Assembly (NCBI GenBank): GCA_029257775.1
Contig: JARIAQ010000019.1
Coordinates: forward strand, 1 to 64,000
Reading direction: 5' to 3'
DNA: 64,000 bases
Source of the DNA: Blautia sp.
Lineage (GTDB): Bacteria > Bacillota > Clostridia > Lachnospirales > Lachnospiraceae
Shown: piece after piece, positions 43,336 through 51,905 of the stretch
How positions within the stretch are numbered: position 1 is the first letter of the stretch
Layout: each line of letters opens with the position of its first letter
Made by a program: the position numbers and the translations under genes
Notes under the pieces: generated by a model
Databases searched by the model: none
The model's input: only the letters and a program-made list of their open reading frames with translations
Told to the model about the DNA's origin: nothing

Positions 43336-44348
43336 TGGAACAAATTGTGGGAAAGCAGAGTATACAGTTTCATCAAGGGGCTCATATATTGAGTGCAGCG
43401 TCTATTGTAGGAAAAAAAGAGGGAGATGGGCCACTGGGGAAATATTTTGACAAAGTAGGGAAAGAAGATGGTCTTTTTGGCTGTGCTTCTTGGGAGGAAG
43501 CGGAAAGCCATTTGCAAAAAGAAGCAGTATCTATGGCAATTAAGAAAGCTGGTATCGAAACATGGCAGTTGCGTATGATTTATGCAGGAGATTTATTGGC
43601 TCAGACAATAGCCTCTTCTTTTGGCGTTATGGGGTTTGATACGCCGGTATATGGGCTTTATGGGGCTTGTTCTACCATGGGAGAAGCCCTGTCTTTGTCT
43701 GCTATGGCAGTTTCTGGTGGATATGCCCCTTATGTGGCAGCTGTTACATCCAGTCATTTTGGAAGCGCAGAGAAGGAATTTAGGTTTCCTCTGGGTTATG
43801 GAAATCAAAGACCATTGTCAGCGACATGGACTGTGACGGGAAGTGGAGCCTGTGTTTTAGGTACAAAAGGAGGAAAAGCCAGAATTGTGGGGATTACTAC
43901 GGGAAAAATTGTAGATTATGGATTTAAAGATTCTTTGAATATGGGGGCTTGTATGGCGCCAGCTGCTTGTGACACTATTTATCAAAATCTTATGGATTTT
44001 AATTATTTACCTGAGGATTATGATCGGATTATTACAGGGGATTTAGGGGAAGTGGGGCAGCGAATTCTTTTTGATTTGCTAAAAGAAAAAGGATTTAATA
44101 TTGAAAAACAACATATGGATTGTGGTATTGAAATTTTTGATCAGGATACACAAGATACTCATGCGGGAGGAAGTGGATGTGGATGTGCAGCAGTTACGTT
44201 TGCTTCTTACATTCTTCCCAAAATAGAGAAAGGGGAATGGAAGCGGATTTTATTTGTTCCCACAGGAGCGCTACTTTCAAAGGTTAGTTACAATGAGGGG
44301 AAAAGTGTGCCGGGGATTGCTCAGGCAGTAATGATTGAACATTGTTAG
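43335..44348 (+). CDS. spoVAD: Stage V sporulation protein AD
   Basis: A 337-residue soluble protein with a thiolase-like (KAS III) fold: YGLYGACSTMGEALSL, VTSSHFGSAEKEFRFPLGYG, GSGACVLG and DTHAGGSGCGCAA. In SpoVAD this fold binds dipicolinic acid instead of catalysing condensation. ATG 43335 overlaps the spoVAC stop; GGGGGAT gives the ribosome binding site. Normal length. Confidence 0.96.
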   Translation: MEQIVGKQSIQFHQGAHILSAASIVGKKEGDGPLGKYFDKVGKEDGLFGCASWEEAESHLQKEAVSMAIKKAGIETWQLRMIYAGDLLAQTIASSFGVMGFDTPVYGLYGACSTMGEALSLSAMAVSGGYAPYVAAVTSSHFGSAEKEFRFPLGYGNQRPLSATWTVTGSGACVLGTKGGKARIVGITTGKIVDYGFKDSLNMGACMAPAACDTIYQNLMDFNYLPEDYDRIITGDLGEVGQRILFDLLKEKGFNIEKQHMDCGIEIFDQDTQDTHAGGSGCGCAAVTFASYILPKIEKGEWKRILFVPTGALLSKVSYNEGKSVPGIAQAVMIEHC

Positions 44349-44359
44349 GAGAGGAAATT

Positions 44360-44716
44360 ATGGATTATATTAACGCGTTTTGGGTAGGAGGACTGATTTG
44401 TGCATTGGTACAGATACTGTTGGAAAAAACAAAGTTATTACCCGGAAGAGTAATGGTTTTGCTGGTATGCACAGGAGTGGTATTGGGAAGTTTTGGTATT
44501 TATGATAAATTAATTGCTTTTGCTGGAGCTGGGGCAAGTGTCCCTTTATTGGGATTTGGAAATACATTGTTTCATGGTGTAAAAAAAGCAATTTTGGAAC
44601 ATGGATTTTTGGGGATTTTTATGGGGGGATTTACTGCAAGTGCAGTAGGAATTGCGGCTGCGCTGATTTTTTCCTATCTATCCAGTTTGATTTTTAAGCC
44701 TAAGATGAAAAACTAA
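44360..44716 (+). CDS. spoVAE: Stage V sporulation protein AE
   Basis: A 118-residue membrane protein: DYINAFWVGGLICALVQILL and GAGASVPLLGFGNTLFHGVK, the SpoVAE(b) signature related to SpoVAC. It completes the minimal spoVACDE channel. ATG 44360 follows TTAGGAGAGG; an earlier TTG/ATG inside spoVAD is unlikely. No SpoVAEa, SpoVAF or other late spoVA gene follows; the next gene is unrelated. Confidence 0.94.
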   Translation: MDYINAFWVGGLICALVQILLEKTKLLPGRVMVLLVCTGVVLGSFGIYDKLIAFAGAGASVPLLGFGNTLFHGVKKAILEHGFLGIFMGGFTASAVGIAAALIFSYLSSLIFKPKMKN

Positions 44717-44741
44717 GCTATACTTTTTCGTTAATCAATAG

Positions 44742-44747
44742 TATAAT
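44742..44747 (+). promoter_or_regulatory. -10 box in front of tcdA
   Basis: TATAAT in the 160-base gap after spoVAE, with only a weak -35 upstream (TATACT at 44719). It probably starts the tcdA-murB-rapZ-whiA-crh transcript. Confidence 0.35.
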
Positions 44748-44878
44748 GATAGTGTTTATGTTAATTTACGAATACAGAGTTTTTACAAAGTGTGTCCAAG
44801 GATATGGAAAATACCTGTATCCCTGTGACACCTTATTGTGGAACTCATAAAAAATGTAGTTACAGGAGGAGACGGAAA

Positions 44879-45613
44879 ATGCTGCATGCATTCTCACGTT
44901 CAGAAGAACTATTAGGAAAAGAAGGACTCCAAATACTTGCAAATGCTAAAGTTGCAGTTTTTGGAATTGGAGGGGTAGGCTCTTATGTGGTAGAAGCATT
45001 AGCAAGGGCAGGGGTAGATAACCTGACTTTGGTAGACCATGATGAAGTGAGTATAACAAATCTGAATAGACAGCTTGTTGCTCTGCGATCTACTATGGGA
45101 AAGAAAAAGGTGTCCGTAGCAAAAGAAAGAATTATGGATATTAATCAGGATGCAGTAGTACATACCTATGATACCTTTTTTAATGCAGATACGGCACAGC
45201 TATTTGATTTTTCAGGATATGATTATATTGTAGATGCAGTTGATACGGTTTCTGCAAAGCTGCTTTTAATTGAAAAAGCAAAGGAGGCAAATGTGCCAGT
45301 GATTTCCTGTATGGGAACTGGAAATAAATTAGATCCGTCCTGCTTTCAAATTGCAGATATATCAAAGACTAGTGTGTGCCCTCTTGCAAAGGTAATGCGC
45401 ACAGAGTTGAAAAAAAGAAAGATTAAGAAAGTTAAAGTTTTATTTTCCACAGAAACGGTACGTAAAGAAAGAAAAAAACAAGCGGTAGAGGTTCGAAGTG
45501 CAAGTAAAAGACCTGTTCCAGCCAGTGTCTCTTTTGTGCCGGGTGTGGCAGGGCTTATGATAGCCGGAGAAGTAATTAAAGATTTGGTTTTTGGAAAGGG
45601 TAAAAAAGGATAA
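44879..45613 (+). CDS. tcdA: tRNA threonylcarbamoyladenosine dehydratase
   Basis: A 244-residue E1/MoeB/ThiF-fold enzyme: nucleotide-binding GIGGVGSYVVEALARAGV, LTLVDHDEVSITNLNRQ, DYIVDAVDTVSAK and GTGNKLDPS, with the YgdL-type ending. It uses ATP to cyclise t6A in tRNAs to ct6A. ATG 44879 follows ACAGGAGGAG; a GTG at 44792 in the same frame would add a Cys- and Arg-rich stretch foreign to the family and is rejected. Confidence 0.92.
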   Translation: MLHAFSRSEELLGKEGLQILANAKVAVFGIGGVGSYVVEALARAGVDNLTLVDHDEVSITNLNRQLVALRSTMGKKKVSVAKERIMDINQDAVVHTYDTFFNADTAQLFDFSGYDYIVDAVDTVSAKLLLIEKAKEANVPVISCMGTGNKLDPSCFQIADISKTSVCPLAKVMRTELKKRKIKKVKVLFSTETVRKERKKQAVEVRSASKRPVPASVSFVPGVAGLMIAGEVIKDLVFGKGKKG

Positions 45614-45624
45614 GAGGTATTAGA

Positions 45625-46539
45625 ATGGAAAATAATAGCATTGAGAATATGTTTTGCATGGCTTTGGGCAGTGATAATGTAAAATTGTATGAACCAATGA
45701 AAAAGCATACGACTTTTCGTATTGGAGGACCAGCAGATTATTATCTTTGTCCTCATAGTACAGAGGAATTGCAGAAAATTCTTCAGATATGTAAAGAAAA
45801 AAAGTTGGATTTTTTTGTTTTAGGAAATGGAAGTAATCTTTTGGTAAGCGATAAAGGGTATCGAGGTGCAGTAATTCAGCTGTGGAAAAATTTCAGTGAC
45901 ATTATGGTAAAAGGGACTGATATTACAGTAAAAGCAGGAGCACTTCTTTCCAAAGTTGCAGCAGAGGCATTAGAGGCAGGTCTTACAGGTATGGAATTTG
46001 CTTCTGGAATTCCAGGAACTATGGGCGGAGCAGTAATGATGAATGCTGGTGCTTATGGTGGAGAGATGAAAGATATTATCAAAGAAGTTACCATTCTGAC
46101 GAAAGAGGGCGAAATACAAACATTTTCTAAAGAAGAAATGGAGTTTGGATATAGAACCAGTATTGTAAAAGAAAAAGGTTATGTGGTAATTTCTGTAGTT
46201 TTGCAGCTGAAAAAAGGTGATAGAACAGAAATCCGTAAAGTGATGGATGATTTAAAAGAGAGACGTGTGACAAAGCAACCGTTAGATATGCCAAGCGCAG
46301 GCAGTACGTTTAAAAGACCGGAAGGGTATTTTGCAGGTAAGCTGATTATGGATGCGGGACTTAGAGGTTTTTCTGTGGGTGATGCACAGATTTCAGAAAA
46401 ACACTGTGGCTTTATTGTGAATAAAGGTAATGCGACAGCAGCTGATGTTTTAGGGCTTATTGGGGAAGTTCAAAAAAGAGTACAGGAACAGTTTGGAGTT
46501 ACATTACATCCTGAAGTGAAGTTCTTGGGAGAGTTTTAG
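45625..46539 (+). CDS. murB: UDP-N-acetylenolpyruvoylglucosamine reductase
   Basis: A 304-residue flavoenzyme: FRIGGPADYY, LGNGSNLLVSDKG (FAD binding), GIPGTMGGAVMMNAGAYGGE, YRTS and PSAGSTFKRP with the catalytic Ser, and Glu in LHPEVKFLGEF. It is the short type II MurB of Gram-positives. It reduces UDP-GlcNAc-enolpyruvate to UDP-MurNAc in wall synthesis. Its position ahead of rapZ-whiA is standard for Lachnospiraceae. Confidence 0.96.
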   Translation: MENNSIENMFCMALGSDNVKLYEPMKKHTTFRIGGPADYYLCPHSTEELQKILQICKEKKLDFFVLGNGSNLLVSDKGYRGAVIQLWKNFSDIMVKGTDITVKAGALLSKVAAEALEAGLTGMEFASGIPGTMGGAVMMNAGAYGGEMKDIIKEVTILTKEGEIQTFSKEEMEFGYRTSIVKEKGYVVISVVLQLKKGDRTEIRKVMDDLKERRVTKQPLDMPSAGSTFKRPEGYFAGKLIMDAGLRGFSVGDAQISEKHCGFIVNKGNATAADVLGLIGEVQKRVQEQFGVTLHPEVKFLGEF

Positions 46540-46547
46540 GAGGAAAT

Positions 46548-47438
46548 ATGCGGTTTGTAATTGTCACAGGAATGTCAGGTGCCGGAAAAAGTACAGCACT
46601 GAAGATGCTGGAAGATATGGAGTATTTTTGCGTAGATAACCTCCCAGTTATGTTAATCGAAAAGTTTGTAAGACTTTTAAGAGATGGCGGACCAGGTGAA
46701 ATTGAAAGAGTTGCAGTAGGTGTGGATATTCGTAATGGAAAAGCACTGGATGAATTAGAAACGGTTCTTGAAAATATTAATTTTTCAGGAGTGGGGATTG
46801 AAATTCTGTTTTTAGATGCAGATGATGATGTTTTAGTAAGGCGTTATAAAGAAAGTAGACGAAGTCATCCATTGGCAATAGGAGGCAGAGTAGATGAGGG
46901 AATTCATAAAGAGAGAGAAAGACTGTGCTTTTTAAAAGAGTATGCAGATTATATTTTAGATACCAGTAAGCTTTTTACCAGAGAGTTAAAGGCAGAGTTA
47001 GGAAAGATTTTTGTGGAAAATGGTAATTTTAAAAATCTTATGGTTACAGTATTGTCTTTTGGATTTAAGTATGGTATTCCCCAAGATGCAGATTTGGTGT
47101 TTGATGTGAGATTTTTGCCAAATCCGTATTATATTGAAGAACTGCGCCCCCTAAGCGGAAATGAGTGTCCTGTCAGTGATTACGTTATGGGTTTTGATTT
47201 AGCTCACGAATTTTCTGATAAGTTGGAAGATATGATTCAATTTTTGATTCCCAATTACATTACTGAGGGGAAAACACAATTGGTAATTGCCATAGGCTGT
47301 ACCGGTGGAAAACATCGTTCCGTAACTCTTGCAAATGAACTTTATCGAAGATTGGGTAAAAATGAAGAATATGGAATTCGTGTAGAACATAGAGATATAG
47401 AAAAGGATGGGAAAAAATGTCTTTCTCCGGAAGTGTAA
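46548..47438 (+). CDS. rapZ: RNase adapter protein RapZ (YvcJ)
   Basis: A 296-residue P-loop protein: Walker A GMSGAGKST (residues 7-15), YFCVDNLPVMLI, LFLDADDDVLVRRYKESRR, FGFKYGIP, DVRFLPNPYY and GCTGGKHRSV. In Gram-positives it is a nucleotide-binding protein linked to competence and cell-wall metabolism; in E. coli it guides RNase E. It overlaps whiA by 22 bases. The yvcK gene that often stands between rapZ and whiA is missing here. Confidence 0.95.
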   Translation: MRFVIVTGMSGAGKSTALKMLEDMEYFCVDNLPVMLIEKFVRLLRDGGPGEIERVAVGVDIRNGKALDELETVLENINFSGVGIEILFLDADDDVLVRRYKESRRSHPLAIGGRVDEGIHKERERLCFLKEYADYILDTSKLFTRELKAELGKIFVENGNFKNLMVTVLSFGFKYGIPQDADLVFDVRFLPNPYYIEELRPLSGNECPVSDYVMGFDLAHEFSDKLEDMIQFLIPNYITEGKTQLVIAIGCTGGKHRSVTLANELYRRLGKNEEYGIRVEHRDIEKDGKKCLSPEV

Positions 47439-48376
47439 AAGAAGAATTGCTTCGTTATGAAGATAACGCAAGGCATTGCTGTATTGCAGAACTGGCGGCT
47501 ATGATTGCTTTCCATGGAGAAATTGTGTATACCCCTAAGGGAGAAATGAGTCTTGCCATATCTTCCGAAAATGAAAGTATTATTAGAAAAGTCTTTACAT
47601 TACTGGAAAAAACGTTTAAAATGGAACTCAAAGTTTCTACAGATAGAGAAATCGTTAGGAAAAACAACCGATTTACTGTTGATATAGCTGATACGGAATT
47701 GACCGTTAAAATACTGCAAGCAGTAAAATTGCTCAGTGCAGACAGAAGACCCGTGGCAACCAATGCATTGGTCAATCCTATTATCATTCAAAGGAGTTGC
47801 TGTAAACGTGCATTTTTAAGAGGTGCATTTTTATGTGCTGGTTCTATTAGCGACCCTGAAAAGTTTTATCATTTTGAGGTGGTTTGTACCACGTCAGAAA
47901 AAGCACAACAGATGCAGGCGCTTATTCAGTCATTTGGAGTTGATGCCAAAATTGTAAAGCGTAAGAAGTATGAAGTTGTTTATGTGAAAGAAGGAGCGCA
48001 AATTGTAGAACTTTTAGGACTTATGGGAGCAGGCGTATCTCTTATGAACTTGGAAAATGTTCGAATATTAAAAGGGATGCGAAATACTGTCAATAGAAAA
48101 GTGAACTGCGAAACGGCTAATATTAATAAGACTGTAAATGCAGCAGTGAAGCAAGTAGACGATATTATATATATTCGTGATACGGTAGGACTTCACAGAT
48201 TGCCTGAAAATTTGGAGGAAACAGCTTTATTAAGATTGGAATATCCGCAAGCATCATTAAAAGAATTAGGCGGTTTGCTGTCTGCCCCAGTAGGCAAATC
48301 AGGCATTAATCACAGATTAAGAAAAATTTGCAGCATAGCAGAACAACTCAGAGGATTCAAGGAGGAACAGGTATGA
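47417..48376 (+). CDS. whiA: DNA-binding protein WhiA
   Basis: A 319-residue protein: N-terminal LAGLIDADG-like domain (SFSGSVKEELLRYE, RAFLRGAFLCAGSISDPEKF) without the homing-endonuclease catalytic acid pair, and a C-terminal helix-turn-helix domain (RLEYPQASLKELGGLL, KSGINHRLRKI). WhiA influences division and sporulation. ATG 47417 lies within the rapZ end behind GGATGGG; the stop overlaps the HPr-like gene start (ATGA region). Confidence 0.95.
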   Translation: MSFSGSVKEELLRYEDNARHCCIAELAAMIAFHGEIVYTPKGEMSLAISSENESIIRKVFTLLEKTFKMELKVSTDREIVRKNNRFTVDIADTELTVKILQAVKLLSADRRPVATNALVNPIIIQRSCCKRAFLRGAFLCAGSISDPEKFYHFEVVCTTSEKAQQMQALIQSFGVDAKIVKRKKYEVVYVKEGAQIVELLGLMGAGVSLMNLENVRILKGMRNTVNRKVNCETANINKTVNAAVKQVDDIIYIRDTVGLHRLPENLEETALLRLEYPQASLKELGGLLSAPVGKSGINHRLRKICSIAEQLRGFKEEQV

Positions 48377-48630
48377 TTAAGAAGCCAATTACCATCGGGA
48401 TTTCAAATGGTCTTGAAGCGAGACCAATCGCAATGCTCGTTCAGGTAGCAAGTCAGTATGCCAGTAGTATTTATTTAGAAAGTGAAGCAAAGAAAGTGAA
48501 TGCAAAAAGTATTATGGGCATGATGAGTTTGGGATTAGACGTTGGTGAGAGTGTAACAGTTTCTGTTGATGGCTCAGATGAAGAAGAAGCCATGAGAAGT
48601 ATTGAAGAATACTTGAGTAAAAAAGAATAA
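48373..48630 (+). CDS. HPr-like protein with Glu15 (Crh-like)
   Basis: An 85-residue HPr-fold protein starting at ATG 48373 after GGAGG. The active-site loop reads NGLEARP, so the phosphate-carrying His15 of HPr is Glu15; Ser46 is kept in NAKSIMGMM. This is the pattern of Crh, which cannot pass phosphate to sugar permeases but can be phosphorylated on Ser46 by HPr kinase and work with CcpA. The gene follows whiA exactly as crh does in Bacillus. Function as a carbon-regulation cofactor is inference. Confidence 0.85.
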   Translation: MIKKPITIGISNGLEARPIAMLVQVASQYASSIYLESEAKKVNAKSIMGMMSLGLDVGESVTVSVDGSDEEEAMRSIEEYLSKKE

Positions 48631-48670
48631 TTGTAAGCTCTGCATACCGAAGTGAAAAGGGAAAGAGAAA

Positions 48671-48703
48671 GGAGATATGGCGTAAAGCAATATCTCTTTT
48701 TTG
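48671..48703 (+). terminator. Terminator after the Crh-like gene
   Basis: GAGATAT (48672-48678), loop, ATATCTC (48690-48696), then TTTTTTGC. Confidence 0.8.
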
Positions 48704-48741
48704 CATTAAGAAAACATGGTGGTAGAATCCAGTAAGCTATC

Positions 48742-48770
48742 TTGCAATCAGAAGAAAGATGTAGTAAAAT
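48742..48770 (+). promoter_or_regulatory. Promoter of the aminopeptidase gene
   Basis: TTGCAA (48742-48747), 17-base spacer, TAAAAT (48765-48770), 34 bases before the start. Confidence 0.6.
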
Positions 48771-48803
48771 CGAGAAAGATGAAAGAACAGGAGGTTTTTA
48801 GAC

Positions 48804-50177
48804 ATGAAGACAGAAAATGCATGGAAAAAGTACACAGATACAACAGAGGTATTTCAGTTTAATGAAAAGTATAAAGCGTTTATTAGCAGTTGTAAAACAG
48901 AACGTGAATGTATTTCAAAAATGATTTCTCAGGCAGAAGCTGCAGGATATCGTAACCTTGATGATGTGATTGCAAATAAGGAAACTTTGCAGGCGGGTGA
49001 CAAGGTATATGCCAATAATATGGGTAAAACATTAGCAATGTATATTATTGGTGAAGAACCTATGGAGAAAGGTATGAGAATCTTAGGTGCCCATGTAGAT
49101 TCCCCTCGTATTGACTTAAAACAAAATCCGCTATATGAGGATCAAGAACTGGCGCTTTTAGATACACATTATTATGGTGGAGTAAAGAAATACCAGTGGG
49201 TAACAATTCCTCTTGCTTTGCATGGTGTTGTTGCGAAGAAAAATGGACAGTTGGTTCAGGTTGTTATTGGAGAAGACGAAACAGATCCTGTTTTTGGTAT
49301 TTCTGATCTGTTGATTCATCTTTCAGGAAAACAGCTTCAGAAACCGGCAGCAGAAGTTGTTGAAGGAGAAAATCTTAATGTGTTAGTAGGAAGTATTCCT
49401 CTTTCAGGTGAGGAAGAAGAACCTGTTAAAGCACAAATTCTTCAAATTTTAAAAGAAAAATATAATATGGAAGAAGAAGATTTTCTTTCAGCAGAATTTG
49501 AAGTTGTTCCTGCAGGAAAAGCCAGAGATTATGGATTTGATAGAAGTATGATTATGGGATATGGACATGATGACAGAGTTTGTGCTTATCCATCTTTTGA
49601 GGCAATGTTAGCGCAGGATAAGGTAAAATATACAGCTGTGTGTCTTTTAGTAGATAAGGAAGAAATTGGAAGTGTAGGTGCTACAGGTATGCAGTCACGT
49701 TTCTTTGAGAATGTGACAGCAGAAGTTATGTATGCAGCAAATCAGTATAGCGAATTACTTTTACGTAGAGCATTGAAAAACTCTATGATGTTATCTTCTG
49801 ATGTAAGTGCTGGTTTTGATCCGAACTTCCCAGAAGTAATGGAAAAGAAAAATAGTGCATATTTAGGACATGGAATCACATTTAATAAATATACAGGTTC
49901 CAGAGGCAAGAGTGGTTCTAACGATGCAAACCCAGAATACATAGCAAAATTGCGTAAAGTTATGGATGATAATCATATTGCTTTTCAGACAGCAGAACTC
50001 GGAAAAGTTGATCAGGGAGGCGGTGGAACAATTGCATATATTTTGGCAAACTATAATATGGAAGTAATTGATTGTGGTGTGCCAGTTTTAAATATGCATG
50101 CGCCATGGGAAATTGCAAGTAAAGTAGACATTTATGAAGCATATAGAGGTTATTGTGCATTTCTGAAATATATGTAA
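48804..50177 (+). CDS. M18 family aminopeptidase
   Basis: A 457-residue zinc peptidase: ILGAHVDSPRIDLK (first zinc His and Asp), VDKEEIGSVGATG (catalytic Glu pair), GYGHDDRVCAYPS (bridging Asp), DVSAGFDPNFPE and a late HAPWE with the final zinc His. The M18 family (aspartyl/leucyl aminopeptidases) trims N-terminal residues from cytosolic peptides as a dodecamer. ATG 48804 lies behind AGGAGG. It is a single gene with its own promoter. Confidence 0.94.
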   Translation: MKTENAWKKYTDTTEVFQFNEKYKAFISSCKTERECISKMISQAEAAGYRNLDDVIANKETLQAGDKVYANNMGKTLAMYIIGEEPMEKGMRILGAHVDSPRIDLKQNPLYEDQELALLDTHYYGGVKKYQWVTIPLALHGVVAKKNGQLVQVVIGEDETDPVFGISDLLIHLSGKQLQKPAAEVVEGENLNVLVGSIPLSGEEEEPVKAQILQILKEKYNMEEEDFLSAEFEVVPAGKARDYGFDRSMIMGYGHDDRVCAYPSFEAMLAQDKVKYTAVCLLVDKEEIGSVGATGMQSRFFENVTAEVMYAANQYSELLLRRALKNSMMLSSDVSAGFDPNFPEVMEKKNSAYLGHGITFNKYTGSRGKSGSNDANPEYIAKLRKVMDDNHIAFQTAELGKVDQGGGGTIAYILANYNMEVIDCGVPVLNMHAPWEIASKVDIYEAYRGYCAFLKYM

Positions 50178-50194
50178 ATAGAAATTGGTTCTAT

Positions 50195-50214
50195 ACATCT
50201 TCGCTGAAAGATGT
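50195..50214 (+). terminator. Small hairpin after the aminopeptidase gene
   Basis: ACATCTT, loop, AAGATGT: a seven-base-pair stem followed by TAATATAG. A weak terminator at best. Confidence 0.35.
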
Positions 50215-50270
50215 TAATATAGACTATATATGAAACTATGCGGCGAAGCTGTAAAGTAAGGAGTACACAA

Positions 50271-51548
50271 ATGTCAAAAGTATTGAAATTCATTGTGAAT
50301 CTGGTGGTTCTTTTATCCATAGTTCTGGCAGGAGCTCTTCTGGTGCCTCCTTTAGTGGGCGTGGATACAGTTATAAATGATAACTCAAATATAGAAACCA
50401 ATCTTCCGGTGGGAACTGTTGCATATGGCAGACAGGTGGATGTAAAAGAATTGAAAAAAAAGGATAAGATTATTTACATGGAAGGTTCCGCACAGTATGT
50501 ATATGAAATTCAAGATATGGATACAACGGCAGGAGTCTATAAAGTTAAAGATTTATACAAGAAGAATAGTGAAGAAGAAAGCATTAGATTACAAGATAAA
50601 GTATCAAAAGCAGTGATAACTATTCCGTTTATTGGATATGCTGCAATTGCACTGCAGAGTAAAACAGGTTTAATGGTTGTGGGTGCTGTGATTGTTCTTC
50701 TAATCATTTTATTTATTCTATCTGAAGTTCTACGCAGAGGCGAGGAAGACGATGAAGAAGAAGATGAGGATGAAGAGGAATATAATGAAGAAGATGATGA
50801 TGAGGAAGAAGAGGAAGAATTAGGATATTGGGAGCGTCGTCGTCTGAAAAAAGAAGAAAAGCGCCGTCAAAAAGAGGCTGAGTATGAAGAATACGATGAC
50901 AGTGAAGGCGAAGAAGATGAAGAAGAAGATGAGGAAGAAGTATTAAGTGCCAAAGAACGTCGTCGTCTGAAAAAAGAGGAGAAACGCAGACGTAAGTTGG
51001 AGAAAAAGGGGCTTCTGGAAGAAGATGACCTAGAAGAACAGAATCAAGAAGAACAGGTAGAAATAGAAGGGTCTTTTGATTCGGAAAAAGAAACTTCTGA
51101 AACTTCTGAAATTTCTGAAACTTCACAGGAGCTTGAAGGGTTTGATGAGGCAATGAAGGATGCGATGTCTTCTATTGCATCGGGAATTGCGCAAGTAAGT
51201 GAACCTGAGAATGTGCCAGATGCAACAGTTGTAATGCCAGATGTAGAAGAATTAGAAGAAGCTGTAGCTGTTCAAGAAGCAGAAGCAACATTGGAAGTAA
51301 TCGAAACAGAGGAAGATTCTGAAGTTATAGAAGAAGAACAGATGGATCAGGATGCGGATATAATAATAGAAGAAACGCAAGTAGAAGTATCTGTAGAAGA
51401 GGAAAATACTGTAAATGCAAATACAGTTCCGAAAACGCCAAGTATTGATGAATTGCTGGCAAAAGCAGTAGCGTCTGGTGAGCAACCGGAAATAAAAAAG
51501 GATGAAGAAAATGAAGTGACACTTCTTGATTATTCAGACTTATTATAA
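50271..51548 (+). CDS. SipW-like membrane protein without catalytic Ser, very acidic tail
   Basis: A 425-residue protein. Residues 1-150 resemble the signal peptidase I (SipW) layout: an N-terminal helix, a small extracytoplasmic domain with LPVGTVAYGRQVDVKELKKK, and a second helix, but the position of the nucleophilic Ser (usually SGSMEP) reads NSNIETN. The C-terminal 270 residues are cytoplasmic and consist of Asp/Glu tracts alternating with two copies of a basic block (RRRLKKEEKRR, near 200 and 237), then an Glu/Val-rich stretch ending LLDYSDLL. Catalysis by the usual mechanism is not expected. Role unknown. Confidence 0.65.
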   Translation: MSKVLKFIVNLVVLLSIVLAGALLVPPLVGVDTVINDNSNIETNLPVGTVAYGRQVDVKELKKKDKIIYMEGSAQYVYEIQDMDTTAGVYKVKDLYKKNSEEESIRLQDKVSKAVITIPFIGYAAIALQSKTGLMVVGAVIVLLIILFILSEVLRRGEEDDEEEDEDEEEYNEEDDDEEEEEELGYWERRRLKKEEKRRQKEAEYEEYDDSEGEEDEEEDEEEVLSAKERRRLKKEEKRRRKLEKKGLLEEDDLEEQNQEEQVEIEGSFDSEKETSETSEISETSQELEGFDEAMKDAMSSIASGIAQVSEPENVPDATVVMPDVEELEEAVAVQEAEATLEVIETEEDSEVIEEEQMDQDADIIIEETQVEVSVEEENTVNANTVPKTPSIDELLAKAVASGEQPEIKKDEENEVTLLDYSDLL

Positions 51549-51557
51549 AAAAGAAAA

Positions 51558-51600
51558 AGACTGTACCTATAGTTTGGATGTTATGGGTACAGTTTTTTTA
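51558..51600 (+). terminator. Terminator before the ribosomal operon
   Basis: ACTGTACCTATA (51560-51571) pairs with TATGGGTACAGT (51582-51593), followed by TTTTTTA. Confidence 0.9.
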
Positions 51601-51648
51601 TGAAAAGTTATGTATTTAAAAAAAAACAAAAAAAGATTAAAAAAAGAC

Positions 51649-51677
51649 TTGCAATATAGATGAGAGTCGGATATACT
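51649..51677 (+). promoter_or_regulatory. Main promoter of the S10-spc operon
   Basis: TTGCAA (51649-51654), 17-base spacer, TATACT (51672-51677), preceded by long A tracts (51618-51645) that can act as an UP element, as expected for a strong ribosomal promoter. Confidence 0.8.
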
Positions 51678-51765
51678 TATTTATGCTGTGACATGATAGC
51701 TATGAAGTGTGAGGTTGCTACCTTTGGTAGGTTTTCCACGGAGCGAATGTCAAGTTAGGAAACTG

Positions 51766-51869
51766 ACGACAAGTCACTGTATTACATCTAAAGACTTACC
51801 ACTAAGGGTGGGAGTGTGTGCAACTATGAGATGACACACACGGGAATGTGTACAGTCGCCGCTTGTCGT
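51766..51869 (+). promoter_or_regulatory. Structured leader RNA of the S10 operon
   Basis: An outer stem ACGACAAG (51766-51773)/CTTGTCGT (51862-51869), an inner stem ACTGTA (51776-51781)/TACAGT (51851-51856), and two hairpins inside: CCAC/GTGG (51799-51811) and GTGTGTG/CACACAC (51814-51841). About 90 further leader bases lie upstream, with CTACC/GGTAG. Autogenous control by a ribosomal protein (L4 does this in E. coli) is the likely purpose, but which protein binds is inference. Confidence 0.7.
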
Positions 51870-51905
51870 ACTAATTAAAAGTGCGAAAAGGAGGAGACTT
51901 TTTTT

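Noticed and set aside
44792..44878. Extension of TcdA to a GTG at 44792
   Set aside because: The added 29 residues (Cys- and Arg-rich) are not part of the family and no ribosome binding site precedes the GTG; AGGAGG stands before 44879.
48373..48630. Annotation as phosphocarrier HPr (ptsH)
   Set aside because: The phospho-accepting His15 is Glu, so sugar-PTS phosphate transfer is not expected; Crh-like is more fitting.
50713..51153. 146-residue leftward frame (Leu/His-rich)
   Set aside because: It is the antisense image of Asp/Glu-rich codons of the SipW-like gene; composition is an artefact of the repeat.
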